Below, one piece after another: positions 52,178 through 61,402 of a DNA stretch of 64,000 nucleotides. The stretch comes from Rufibacter hautae (GTDB lineage Bacteria; Bacteroidota; Bacteroidia; Cytophagales; Hymenobacteraceae). Both the position numbers and the translations under genes were made by a program. Every line of letters begins with the position of its first letter. Position 1 is the stretch's first letter. Under the pieces are notes generated by a model. That model made no database searches, was not told the origin of the DNA, and was given only the letters and a program-made list of their open reading frames with translations. The DNA lies in the NCBI RefSeq assembly GCF_008271695.1, contig NZ_VKKY01000003.1, forward strand, positions 1,426,001-1,490,000. Direction: 5' to 3'.

Positions 52178-53428
52178 ATGCACATGGCAGAGACAGATAC
52201 TGAACCTATTAAGGTGTTGCTGGTAGACGATGACGAGGATGATTTTATTATCACCAGTGATATCATTCATGATATTCCGGCCCGGGTGTATTCCTTGGAA
52301 TGGGAGCCTTCTTTTGAGGGTGCTTTAAAGAAAATAGCCCTAAAACAACATGACGTCTATTTAGTAGATTACCGGTTGGGCGCGCATGATGGGCTGGAAC
52401 TGATTACCCAGGCCCTGCAAAACGGTGCCGTCGCTCCCTTTATTCTATTGACTGGGCAATCTGACCGCGAAACGGACGAGAAAGCCATGCGTTTGGGCGC
52501 TTCGGATTTCCTGATCAAAGGGCGGCTTACTTCCTTTGATTTGGAGCGTTCCATCCGCTACAGCATGGAGCATGCCAAAAGCCTGGCGGAAATCCAGACG
52601 CTCAACGCCGAGTTGGAAGAACGGGTAGCGGTCCGGACTCAGGAGTTGGCTCAGACAATCAATCAGCTGAAGGAAACAAACAAAAGCCTGTTTGAGGCCC
52701 AGCAGGAAATAAAGAAAGCCCTGCAAAAGGAGAAAGACTTGAATGAGCTGAAGTCCAGGTTTGTGACCATTGCCTCGCATGAGTTCAGAACCCCGTTAAG
52801 TACCGTCTTGTCATCGGCGTCTTTGATTGGGAAATACAAACTCACCGAGGACGATGACAAACGGCAGAAACATGTGAGCCGCATCAAATCGGCGGTGAGT
52901 AACCTTACGGGTATCTTAAATGACTTCCTGTCTTTGAGCCGGATTGAGGAAGGCAAGATTTATAATGTTCCCACCGATTTTGACCTCAGAGCCTTCATGG
53001 AGGAGATCCTAGATGAGATGCAGGGGTACATCAAAATGGGGCAGGTCATCCGGTACCACCACCAGGGAACACCGGCCACCGTTACCTTAGACAAGCAACT
53101 TGTCAAAAACATCGTGCTTAATCTGCTCTCCAATGCCAGCAAGTATTCCGCCGAGGGGAAAGAAATCCTCCTGACAACGGTGGTAGAAGCGGAGGATGTG
53201 AAAATTCAGGTCCAGGACCAAGGAATCGGGATACCGGAAGCAGACCAGAACCACTTGTTCACGCCCTTTTTCAGAGCCCAAAATGCGACCAATTACGAGG
53301 GAACAGGCTTAGGGCTCAACATTGTGAAGCGGTACGTAGACATCATGAACGGAACGCTCAGCTACTCCAGCCAGCAAAATGTAGGCACCACTTTTACGGT
53401 TCAATTCTTTAAAAAACCCTGCGTATGA
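52178..53428 (+). CDS. Receiver-histidine kinase (inverted hybrid)
   Basis: A 416-residue protein in the order receiver - coiled coil - kinase. Receiver: VDDDEDDF and D64 (VYLVDYRLG), LLTGQSD and a LIKG-type Lys. HisKA: H201 in FVTIASHEFRTPLS. HATPase: NLLSNASKYS, DQGIGIPEAD, GTGLGLNIVKRY. It begins 8 nt after the preceding receiver gene (ATG at 52178 or 52184) and overlaps the next by 4 nt. It can receive phosphate and signal on to the receiver-Crp protein, so a phosphorelay is plausible. Confidence 0.93.
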   Translation: MHMAETDTEPIKVLLVDDDEDDFIITSDIIHDIPARVYSLEWEPSFEGALKKIALKQHDVYLVDYRLGAHDGLELITQALQNGAVAPFILLTGQSDRETDEKAMRLGASDFLIKGRLTSFDLERSIRYSMEHAKSLAEIQTLNAELEERVAVRTQELAQTINQLKETNKSLFEAQQEIKKALQKEKDLNELKSRFVTIASHEFRTPLSTVLSSASLIGKYKLTEDDDKRQKHVSRIKSAVSNLTGILNDFLSLSRIEEGKIYNVPTDFDLRAFMEEILDEMQGYIKMGQVIRYHHQGTPATVTLDKQLVKNIVLNLLSNASKYSAEGKEILLTTVVEAEDVKIQVQDQGIGIPEADQNHLFTPFFRAQNATNYEGTGLGLNIVKRYVDIMNGTLSYSSQQNVGTTFTVQFFKKPCV

Positions 53429-54486
53429 AAAAGATTTTGCTCATAGAAGACAACCACGAGATACGGGAAAACATAGCCGAAATATTGTCATTAGCCAATT
53501 ACGAAGTGCTGGAGGCGGAACATGGCAAATCCGGCGTAGAGGTTGCAAAAAATGAAAAGCCAGACTTGATCATCTGTGACATCATGATGCCCCAGTTAGA
53601 TGGCTATGGCGTTTTGCATATGTTGAGCAAGAACCCGGCTACCTCGGGCATTCCTTTCATTTTCCTGACAGCTAAATCAGAGAAAGAAGACTTCAGAAAG
53701 GGCATGAACCTGGGCGCTGATGATTACCTCATCAAGCCCTTTGACGACCTAGAACTGCTGGATGCGGTGGAGATGCGCCTGAAAAAAAACGAGATCCTGC
53801 GGGCCGATTTTCAAAAGAACGCCCAAGGGCTGAACGACTTCCTGCAAGAGGCCAAAGGGATGCAGGAACTCAACAATCTCATCTCCAATGAGCGTAAGAT
53901 ATCGGTATTCAAGAAAAAGCAGCAGCTCTTTGCCGAAGGCCAATACCCGCATTCATTGTTCTTCCTGAATAAAGGCAAAATTAAAACATACAAAACCAAC
54001 GAGGAAGGCCGCGAATACATCACGAATTTGTATAAAGAAGGCGAATTCATTGGCTACCAGGACCTAGTGGAAGACCAAACCTACCGTGAATCGGCGGAGG
54101 CATTGGAAGACTCCGAGGTATGTATCATCAACAAAGACGATTTCAACTCGCTGCTTTACCAGAACCGCGACGTCGCCAACAAATTCATCAAAATCCTCTC
54201 CGGCAACCTGGCAGACAGAGAAGAACGGCTCCTGAAGCTGGCTTACAACTCCGTGCGCAAGCGGGTAGCCGAGGCCTTGTTGCTAGTGGAGAAACAGTAC
54301 CAGCAAAACGAAGGCAAAAACACCCAGGTGAATATTTCCCGTGAGGACCTCGCCAACATTGTGGGGGCTTCAAAAGAGACAGTGATCAGAACCCTTTCCG
54401 ACTTTAAAGACGAAAAGCTCATCAGCATCAAAGGCGGTAAAATCACCATCCTCAACCTGGAAAAGCTTATCAAGATGCGCAATTGA
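53425..54486 (+). CDS. Receiver-Crp/Fnr fusion transcription factor
   Basis: A 353-residue protein joining a receiver domain (1-125; D52 in LIICDIMMPQ, T82, K104) to a Crp-type regulator: cyclic-nucleotide-binding-like domain (about 155-265, ISVFKKKQQLFAEGQYPHSL) and winged HTH (about 290-345, ISREDLANIVGASKETVIRTLSDF). No Fnr-type cysteine cluster is seen, so input is presumably phosphorylation. In effect a FixJ-like input and FixK-like output in one chain. Best candidate for the protein that binds the ATGAC-N4-GTCAT sites near the cco and hem genes. Confidence 0.93.
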   Translation: MKKILLIEDNHEIRENIAEILSLANYEVLEAEHGKSGVEVAKNEKPDLIICDIMMPQLDGYGVLHMLSKNPATSGIPFIFLTAKSEKEDFRKGMNLGADDYLIKPFDDLELLDAVEMRLKKNEILRADFQKNAQGLNDFLQEAKGMQELNNLISNERKISVFKKKQQLFAEGQYPHSLFFLNKGKIKTYKTNEEGREYITNLYKEGEFIGYQDLVEDQTYRESAEALEDSEVCIINKDDFNSLLYQNRDVANKFIKILSGNLADREERLLKLAYNSVRKRVAEALLLVEKQYQQNEGKNTQVNISREDLANIVGASKETVIRTLSDFKDEKLISIKGGKITILNLEKLIKMRN

Positions 54487-54846
54487 GGTGGCCCTGTATA
54501 GCCCTAAATAAATTAAGTAAGCTTGCCAAACCCTACATATTCCGTCCCTCTTTGAAGGGGGTAGGGGGGATGACAAGGCCGAGTCAAAAACCGTTTTCCC
54601 ATGCTACAGGGAAAGGGCAACCACAAGGGATTGCTCCTACATTTCGGGAATGCCATGATCTGCACGAGTAATTATCTTAAGCCTTAAAACCGAGACGGAA
54701 GACGAGCACAGATTTTGGCATGTTAATAAACTTCCCGGTTTTATGAAAAGTATGTTTCAGGCCTAGTTTTCCAAATACGGCACCAAAACTGAAACCTAAA
54801 GTTCTTTAAGTAAAAAGCAGGTCCTTGAGAAAAGTCCTGTGAAAGA
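54487..54846. other. Intergenic region before hemA
   Basis: No gene supported. Apart from the operator and promoter at its right end I see no strong hairpin or repeat. Confidence 0.4.
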
Positions 54847-54890
54847 ATGACAAAGATCATATTCTGTCACCAGCTGTATCCCGAAATTTG
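54847..54890 (+). promoter_or_regulatory. Fnr-type operator and promoter of hemA
   Basis: ATGACAAAGATCAT (54847-54860), identical to the site before ccoG, with a -7-like GAAATTTG at 54883-54890, 22 nt downstream and 18 nt before the hemA start. Confidence 0.7.
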
Positions 54891-54908
54891 TAGGGTAATC
54901 TGGAACCC

Positions 54909-56183
54909 ATGCAGCCACAATTCAAAGCCCTTTCTTTATCTTATAAGAATGCACCCATCGCCATCCGCGAGATGGTTTCTCTGAACGAGATTGGGTGTAA
55001 GAACTTATTGGACAAGGTAAAAGAATTCACTTCTGCGCAGGAAGTGTTGGTACTCTCTACCTGTAACCGTACCGAGGTGTACTACAGCGCTGAAAAAGAC
55101 TTGTCCAAAGCAATCATCAAACTCATTGCCATAGAAAAAGGCTTTTTAGCTACCAGTACTGTTGCACCTTATTTCCTGACTATTTTGAACCATCAAGAAG
55201 CGGTGCGGCATTTGTTTAACGTAGCCATTGGGTTGGAGTCGCAGGTGGTGGGTGATTTCCAGATTCTGAACCAGGTAAAGAGAGCCTACGCCTGGGCCGC
55301 CGAGGATCAGGCCGTAGGGCCATTTCTGCATAGATTACTGCACACCATTTTTGCCACGAACAAACGGGTCAGCAATGAAACCGCTTTCAGAGACGGGGCT
55401 GCCTCAGTGGCCTACGCCACCGTTGAACTGGTGGAGGAAGTGACAAAAGGGATTGAGAACCCAAGGATATTGATGATTGGGGTAGGGGAGATGGGCAGTA
55501 CCGTTTGCCTGAACTTTCAGAAAACCAGCCTCAAAAACGTAGTGGTGGTGAACCGTACGCACCAAAAAGCAGCGGATTTGGCCAGAAGAGCCAATGCGCA
55601 GGCTGTTTATTGGGAAGACATCCACCAAGAGTTACAGCTGGCAGACGTGGTGATTTCCTCTGTCCCCGGCGACTGCTTCTCCTTGGGCAAAGAAAGTTTC
55701 CAGTTCCAGGCTCTTCAAAGCCCTAAGTTCTTCCTGGATCTTTCAATGCCGCGCAGTATTCAAGATGATTTGGCCACACTACCAGGCGTTAGGGTGTACA
55801 ATGTAGATACCATCAAGAACCGCGCAACTGAAGCCGTTGCCAAAAGACTGGCTTCGGTGCCAGCCGTCCAAAATATCATTTCTGAGGCTATAGCTGAGTT
55901 CAATGCTTGGGAAAGGGAAATGGAGCTTTCCCCGGTTATTCAGCAATTCAAAAACAAACTGGAAGAAATTAGGAAGCAAGAAGTGGCTCGTGCGCTGAAG
56001 AAAGTAAGTGGCCAGGAAAAGGAACTGCTGGAAAGCGTCACTAAAAACTTCCTAAACAAGATCATGAAATTGCCGGTGATAGAACTGAAAGCAGCGTGCC
56101 AACGGGGGGAGTCTGACGCTTTGTTAGACGGACTTGCGATGCTGTTTAAGCTGGAAGATCAAACCGAGTTTGTAGAAGCTTAA
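54909..56183 (+). CDS. hemA: Glutamyl-tRNA reductase
   Basis: A 424-residue enzyme making glutamate-1-semialdehyde from glutamyl-tRNA, the first committed step of heme synthesis. N-terminal catalytic domain with the nucleophile C52 in LSTCNRTEVYY and the GLESQVVGDFQILNQVK block, NADPH-binding domain (ILMIGVGEMGSTV, VVVNRTHQKA) and a C-terminal dimerisation helix. Slightly shorter than many GluTRs but complete. Placing it under the Fnr-type site links heme supply to oxidase synthesis. Confidence 0.96.
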   Translation: MQPQFKALSLSYKNAPIAIREMVSLNEIGCKNLLDKVKEFTSAQEVLVLSTCNRTEVYYSAEKDLSKAIIKLIAIEKGFLATSTVAPYFLTILNHQEAVRHLFNVAIGLESQVVGDFQILNQVKRAYAWAAEDQAVGPFLHRLLHTIFATNKRVSNETAFRDGAASVAYATVELVEEVTKGIENPRILMIGVGEMGSTVCLNFQKTSLKNVVVVNRTHQKAADLARRANAQAVYWEDIHQELQLADVVISSVPGDCFSLGKESFQFQALQSPKFFLDLSMPRSIQDDLATLPGVRVYNVDTIKNRATEAVAKRLASVPAVQNIISEAIAEFNAWEREMELSPVIQQFKNKLEEIRKQEVARALKKVSGQEKELLESVTKNFLNKIMKLPVIELKAACQRGESDALLDGLAMLFKLEDQTEFVEA

Positions 56184-56453
56184 TCCAGAATCAGAAAAAA
56201 ATGGTAAACCTGCTTTCCGGTTCCGAGAACATGTTTACTTAAGCTATTGGATTATTTTGAATCCCCTGGCATTGACCACTGCTCTCTATCTTTAATACTG
56301 GAATGGCTGAAATGAGGAGCTTGAGGTTAAGAACAACAGCATTTCAAATCCAAATTTAAGGGGCATCTTACCTCACAAAGGCATTCCATACTTTAGATTT
56401 TAAAATTATCGAGTTTGAGGATTTGTACGTAAATATGTATGCATTTAAAAATT

Positions 56454-56494
56454 AAAAGCCAGTAAGTCCTTGTCTTACTGGCTTTTAATTTTTT
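56454..56494 (+). terminator. Terminator downstream of hemA
   Basis: AAAAGCCAGTAAG (56454-56466) pairs with CTTACTGGCTTTT (56473-56485), followed by AATTTTTT. Confidence 0.85.
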
Positions 56495-57268
56495 ACTCTG
56501 TAGTCCGTAGGGTAGTTGAACTACTGGACAGCTGATTATTCTTAGTTTTTGAACTAGGCTGAGCATAATGATTGGTGCAAAAATGCCAGTCAAAGGTAAG
56601 GCCATTCAATCCTTTCTTACCCTTATTTTAGACCTTGCACCAGTAATGGGGTAGTTTATGGGTCTGTGTCAGGCACATTTTAAACTAAGGAAAATACCTA
56701 GCAACACAAAACAGACCTCCACGGCCTTAGACAAAACCCTCCACTCGGATAAACTACCGCCACAAGGCTACCAAGCCCCTCATAGGCTTTTCTGCAATGT
56801 TAACCGGTTTCAGGCTGAACAAATGGTTTTGTTCAAACTTTTTCGAGCCAGACTTTAGGTTACAAGAAATCCGGTGTTTTTTGAACGGATTTAAATTGAA
56901 TTTTTCCTTCTTTTGTTTGTTATTTTTCATGTGGCAAAGAGTTTTGAAAAAAAACATTTAGCAAATGGAAAAAAAATGAGCCTCAAGCCTTGTTTTTACC
57001 ATAAGCTTATTAAGTCATAAAAATTGAATTATTCTAATGTGTAGGGGTGGAGGTGAACTTAGAGATAAGCAAGCTTAATTATTGATTATATATTTCGACA
57101 TAAATCATTAATTCTGTTTTATATTTTTTAACAATAAAATAAGAGTCAATATGAGGGTGTTAAATCTAATATATACATAGGCTCGATGATGTTATTAATG
57201 TCGACGGAAACTGTCCCTGGTGTCAAATGTTGTCATAAAATATTTTTTTAACCTTAGCATGTGATTAA

Positions 57269-57315
57269 AATAATATATCACATTATAATTTATAATTATG
57301 ATGTGATATATTATT
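57269..57315. repeat. AT-rich 15-bp inverted repeat upstream of HTH-Rep genes
   Basis: AATAATATATCACAT (57269-57283) and ATGTGATATATTATT (57301-57315) are perfect complements with a 17-nt AT-only-like spacer. Candidate operator or origin-related site. Confidence 0.7.
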
Positions 57316-57544
57316 TATAACTCGAATAAATCATTTTAGGCTATCGGATAAATTGACTTTGTGAATTGTAATTCTCCCATTGATTACCCAGTATAGTGTT
57401 TTCTAAATATGCTGTAAGAAGGCTGTGATTGCCTGTATAAGGGGTGTAATGGGTGTATTGGTGTTAAAAAAAAGTCGTTCCTTTGTGGTCATAATTGAAC
57501 GTTTTACAAACCATTAAACATGAAGAAAGATTATTTAAACCCGC

Positions 57545-57952
57545 GTGAGTAGAAAGGGTGAAAGAGTGACAACAGGGGACGGTACACAGGTGCTTAGAGC
57601 CTGGAGACCGAGCTCGGAAGCAGGCGGAAAATCCGTTCTGTTATCAGAATCAATTGCTGTTGAATTAGGGAATTCAATCGGCTTTTTGATGGATCTACTA
57701 AAACCTTTTTTTGAGGAGATGGTCAAAGAAGCCGTCTCCAGCCACTTCCCTGCCAAAGAAACGAAGGAGCCGGAGGACTTTCTGCTCACCGTAAAAGAGG
57801 CGGCAACGCTGCTGTACGTGACGGAGACCACGATTCATGCATGGAAGAAGAATGGGATTATTCCCTTTCATCGGAAAGGCCGCCGGGTGTACTTCAAGCG
57901 GAGCGAGCTGCTCGCCTCCCTCAAGTCCGTCAACCTGAACTGGCAGAATTAA
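57545..57952 (+). CDS. Excisionase-type helix-turn-helix protein
   Basis: A 135-residue protein if started at the GTG at 57545, or 87 residues from the ATG at 57689 (MDLLKPFFEEMV), which I cannot choose between. The C-terminal half is an HTH_17/excisionase-like winged domain: LLTVKEAATLLYVTETTIHAWKKNGIIPFHRKGRRVYFKRSELL. Such proteins in Bacteroidota mobile elements sit directly upstream of a replication or mobilisation gene, as here. Confidence 0.8.
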   Translation: MSRKGERVTTGDGTQVLRAWRPSSEAGGKSVLLSESIAVELGNSIGFLMDLLKPFFEEMVKEAVSSHFPAKETKEPEDFLLTVKEAATLLYVTETTIHAWKKNGIIPFHRKGRRVYFKRSELLASLKSVNLNWQN

Positions 57953-58032
57953 CAAACTATTTCCAACCAAAGGTAGCAGGCCCGCAAGGCGGGTCCTGCC
58001 ACCGCTTTGCCAAACGACAAACAAAACGAACC

Positions 58033-59844
58033 ATGACAAAACGAATCCATGGGGCGGCCCAAGCCGCACAAGAGGGGGAAAATCCGCCCAAACCGGAGCC
58101 GCCGCTCTACTTCAAACTGCCCTGCAGCCTGGATCTGGAGACATTGCTCCCGGGGCGCCGAGGGAGAAAGCTCCGCCTGTATGCCTACCTCTGCCATATC
58201 ATCTACGAGAGGAGGATATGGGGACGGAAAGAGGAGGGGGATGACCCCTTCGTTCAGTTGGACAGCAGGTTGCTGCAGAGAATGTTGACTACGAAGGAGT
58301 GCAGATCGGTCATAGGGGACCTGGTCCGTGCAGGGGTGATAGAGGTTGACGGTAAATTCCGAATAGGAAAAGAGGGTGAGCCGGGGAAGTGCCTGGGCTA
58401 CCGGTTCACCCCGCGGTACGCAAACCAAGGGCCGAAGCAGGTGGCCATCCACAACAAGCCCCTTAAGAAGAAGGCAATGAGGGGAATAGAAGAGTTTAAG
58501 CCTTCTGTTGGGGAGGTGTTGGGTTTCCTCTACCGGCAGCTCGGAAGGATTAGGGTTGACCTGCCGAAGGGCTACGGTTTTGTGCTGTGGCCCGCTAGGA
58601 GGGAGACATACCTCAGAATGCTGGTCTGGATCAAGGCCAATCCCAAGGTCTGTTTCACCTACCCGAGGATTCGCCCCGCTTCCCGCCAAGCGGAATGGGG
58701 CCAGCGCGCAGCAAGGGGCCGTGCAGATTTGCACGGGGGTGTTGCAGATCTGCATGGGGGGGTGTTGCAGATCTGCACGGGGTGTGCAGGATTGCATGGG
58801 GGTGTTGCAGCCGTGCAACAAGCAGGGAAGGTGGTTGCACAGCTGCAACCAGGTAGGGGAAAAGGTGCCTTTGTTCAACGTATGGCTGCATCCTTGCGAC
58901 ACGTGGTTGCACCGGTGCACAACCAGCTGTCCATTTCGCGCGCAGGCACAAAGGGCACCGCCCTCCATTCAGGCGCCTTATTTTCGGTCCTTTCCGCCAA
59001 GCACCAACTCCTTTCCTGCCTTCCCCCCAAGGCTCCCTCTTCTTTTTCCTTTCTCTCTCCCCCTTATTCCTATCCCTATCTCCTCCCTCCTCCCTCCTCC
59101 CTATGTTATCACTTTTTAGACTTCAACACTTCCGCACGGCTGCTCCGCCTGGACAGGATGCACCAAGCCAGCATAGGGGAGGTCCCGTGGGACTTCAAGG
59201 TGGACGGGAAGACGGGGCGCCTGTTCACCAACCTCACCAACCTGAACAAGGAGCTCAGGCCGTTCCTGCGGCTGGACACTGGGCAGAGGATCGTGGGCAT
59301 CGACATCGGCGAGTGCCAGCCCTTCCTGCTGGGGATGCTCCTCCTGGAGCAGGCCCGGTCCCTGTGGCCGGAGGGGCTGCCCGGGGACGTAAGCCATTTC
59401 CTCGATCTGACGGAAAGCAGGAGTTTCTACCGCTTCCTCATGGACCGCTGCGGGATCGCGGAGGGGGAACGGGACGCTTTCAAGAAGACCATCTTCGGGG
59501 GGATCTTCTACTGCTCCGACTGGAAGGCCGAGCACCCCGATAACCTGGCAGGCAGGACTTTCATAGAGCACTTCCCAAGCGTGTATACTGCCATCAAGGG
59601 GATGAAAGGGAGGGATAGGAGCACCCTGCCGATTCAGTTGATGAGGAAGGAGAGCGAGATCGTCATACACGGGGTGTGCCGGCAGGTGGCCGAGATGGGG
59701 GACGAGGGCTTCTTCCTCGCCACGATCCACGACTGCATCCTCACTACGGAAGACAAAGCGGATATAGTGGAGGGACTGCTTGGGGGGATATTCATGAAGA
59801 GATACGGCAGGGTGCCATTCCTCAATAGGGAGGAGATCAACTAG
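58033..59844 (+). CDS. Rep-like mobile-element protein with repeat-rich central region
   Basis: A 603-residue protein starting at the ATG at 58033 (MTKRIHGAAQ); the frame opens earlier but overlaps the HTH gene. Residues about 25-215 look like a winged-helix replication-initiator region (LYFKLPCSLDLETLLPGRRG, VQLDSRLLQRMLTTKECRSVI). Residues about 228-360 are read through an array of TGCA-N4-TGCA palindromes and a polypyrimidine tract, giving low-complexity protein (ADLHGGVADLHGG; PPPSS). Residues 370-603 are a conserved-looking domain with IVGIDIGECQPFLLGMLL and FLATIHDCILTTEDKA, reminiscent of polymerase or primase-like mobile-element proteins; I cannot name the family. Confidence 0.7.
   Translation: MTKRIHGAAQAAQEGENPPKPEPPLYFKLPCSLDLETLLPGRRGRKLRLYAYLCHIIYERRIWGRKEEGDDPFVQLDSRLLQRMLTTKECRSVIGDLVRAGVIEVDGKFRIGKEGEPGKCLGYRFTPRYANQGPKQVAIHNKPLKKKAMRGIEEFKPSVGEVLGFLYRQLGRIRVDLPKGYGFVLWPARRETYLRMLVWIKANPKVCFTYPRIRPASRQAEWGQRAARGRADLHGGVADLHGGVLQICTGCAGLHGGVAAVQQAGKVVAQLQPGRGKGAFVQRMAASLRHVVAPVHNQLSISRAGTKGTALHSGALFSVLSAKHQLLSCLPPKAPSSFSFLSPPYSYPYLLPPPSSLCYHFLDFNTSARLLRLDRMHQASIGEVPWDFKVDGKTGRLFTNLTNLNKELRPFLRLDTGQRIVGIDIGECQPFLLGMLLLEQARSLWPEGLPGDVSHFLDLTESRSFYRFLMDRCGIAEGERDAFKKTIFGGIFYCSDWKAEHPDNLAGRTFIEHFPSVYTAIKGMKGRDRSTLPIQLMRKESEIVIHGVCRQVAEMGDEGFFLATIHDCILTTEDKADIVEGLLGGIFMKRYGRVPFLNREEIN
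58721..58919. repeat. Iteron-like array of TGCA-N4-TGCA palindromes inside the Rep-like gene
   Basis: Seven 12-mers: starts at 58722, 58743, 58766, 58785, 58806, 58836 and 58908, the first five spaced 19-23 bp. The second and third are TGCAGATCTGCA; the last is the perfect palindrome TGCACCGGTGCA. A purine-poor tract (almost all C/T) follows at about 59000-59105. Confidence 0.8.
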
Positions 59845-60152
59845 GAAATGGAAGCAATAAACAATGAGAGCATTGGTCCCATGCCGACAAATCGCTGCAA
59901 CGTAGCCTATGGTGCCGGAACCCCAGTGAGAGGTCCCCCATCAGGCAATCGCACGGGGAAGAAGGTGCCTTTCCCCTCCAAGGGATCCATTATGGGTGCT
60001 GAGAAAATGAGCTTTCGGCCAAGGTATCCATCAGGGTGCTTCGGAAAGGCCTTGTGAAGTATGGGGGAGAATTTTGTAATAGCCAGTGCTCACCCCGAGG
60101 CTGGAAGCAAGGCACAGAGAAATCAATTAAGTAAATTTTTATTAAAATCAAG
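59845..60152. other. Intergenic region between Rep-like and hypothetical gene
   Basis: A 69-codon frame from 59848 exists but has no protein-like composition. The last 40 nt are AT-rich and likely the start region of the next gene. Nothing else seen. Confidence 0.35.
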
Positions 60153-60860
60153 ATGAAAAAGAACCAACATAAAAAGAACCAACATAAATCGAGCAAAGAA
60201 AAACAGAGCGTAAATGAAGACAAGGAGTTTCAACGTTTTTTCGAGGAAAAGCTCAAAATGTATGAGGAGGATTTAACTCTTCCGGAGTTTGAGTTTGTGG
60301 TGAGCTCTGGACGGAGAATGGCTTATATGGTGCTTCAAATGGTAAGGGATGACAATGAGGCATTGGTGTCGGCTGGCAATGGTAAGGCCTTGCACCCTGA
60401 CGGTTACCATCTCAATGAGAAATGTGCCGAAGTGATGATCCGCTTGTTGAATGTGTTATATGATGTGGGGGCAAAAGGGCGCCTTGTCAGAGAGCAATCA
60501 ATAGGCACGCAGGTACCGATGAGCACACAGAGCGAATTGATCACCTCAGACCAGACTGAAAAGTGGGCTGAGCGCCATAATCCCTCAGCCATGCTCAAAC
60601 GGTATGAGAGATTCGAGAAAATGGAAGATTTCCCGTTCCTGATGGAGATGGGGCAACAGGGAATAAACAGTTCGCTGGAAATGGCTGAACGCGACCTCAT
60701 AGAAATAATGGACAAAGGCGGTGATCTGCAGTCTGACCCAGTGTACCAGATCACAGTGAAATGGGTCGAGTCGATGCGCCGGGTGAAGGAGATCCTGAAA
60801 GGGGCAAGGGAAAGGGGCGCCTCCGGGTTTGTCTTTCAGAGCGACAGTGCCACTGCCTAG
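60153..60860 (+). CDS. Hypothetical protein of the Rep block
   Basis: A 235-residue soluble, helix-rich, charged protein. The N-terminus is a Lys/His/Asn repeat (MKKNQHKKNQHKSSKEKQ), then FQRFFEEKLKMYEEDLTLPEFEF, a central helical part (AYMVLQMVRDDNEALVSAG, CAEVMIRLLNVLYDVG) and ITVKWVESMRRVKEILKGARERG. No signal peptide, membrane segment or family I recognise. Co-directional with the HTH and Rep-like genes and probably part of the same element. Confidence 0.7.
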   Translation: MKKNQHKKNQHKSSKEKQSVNEDKEFQRFFEEKLKMYEEDLTLPEFEFVVSSGRRMAYMVLQMVRDDNEALVSAGNGKALHPDGYHLNEKCAEVMIRLLNVLYDVGAKGRLVREQSIGTQVPMSTQSELITSDQTEKWAERHNPSAMLKRYERFEKMEDFPFLMEMGQQGINSSLEMAERDLIEIMDKGGDLQSDPVYQITVKWVESMRRVKEILKGARERGASGFVFQSDSATA

Positions 60861-61402
60861 GAAGTCCATCCAGTCCAATTACCTAAAAACTGTTAAAAGC
60901 TACATCATAAGCTCGCGCCAACGGGACAGTGTTTCCCTTCAATAGAAGGCGCATGTTGCGCCGAATGCATCTATGCCCTTACGCCGGCGCATAGAACAGG
61001 AATCGAATCTACTTTAAATTTAATGCAACGATATCTAGAATCCTCTGGGAGGTGCCAGGCAGGTACTCTTGGATTGGGTAGGGCGCCGCCATGCCCTGTC
61101 AGTGCGTTTGAAACAGCTGGGCATGTGCAAGGAGGTAGGGCCCAATCTGGGCATTGTCTATTAACAAATCTGGACAATGTAAGGAAAGCAGTGGTAGGTG
61201 TTGAATTGCCTGATCCTTCGGCAAAATATAAATGTAATTATCTAGACCTGCTATCGCCATCCTTACTTCTGAGGGACAAATTACCCCTTGCATGTGGACA
61301 GGGAATGCTAATCTATATTCGGGATGTTCCAGATAGGAAGGAATGAGGTTGTGTAGGAACAGCCATTATTTTCGCTGCAGCATCTATCAACGATAGTTGT
61401 CA
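60861..61402. other. Intergenic region, no feature supported
   Basis: About 540 nt. A frame at 61023-61346 is open but unlike a protein. No strong hairpin seen other than short GC stems near 60945-60985. Confidence 0.35.

Larger units (their letters stand above)
56184..57544. other. 1.36-kb AT-rich intergenic region at the left edge of the Rep block
   Basis: No gene supported. It contains a terminator-like hairpin at 56454-56485 (AAAAGCCAGTAAG/CTTACTGGCTTTT, then T run) and a 15-bp arm palindrome at 57269-57315. Base composition is much more AT-rich than the surroundings, especially 56880-57480. Confidence 0.6.

Noticed and set aside
58508-59119. Alternative +2-frame protein across the repeat array
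   Set aside because: Open only because the repeats lack stops; the conserved parts on both sides are in the other frame.
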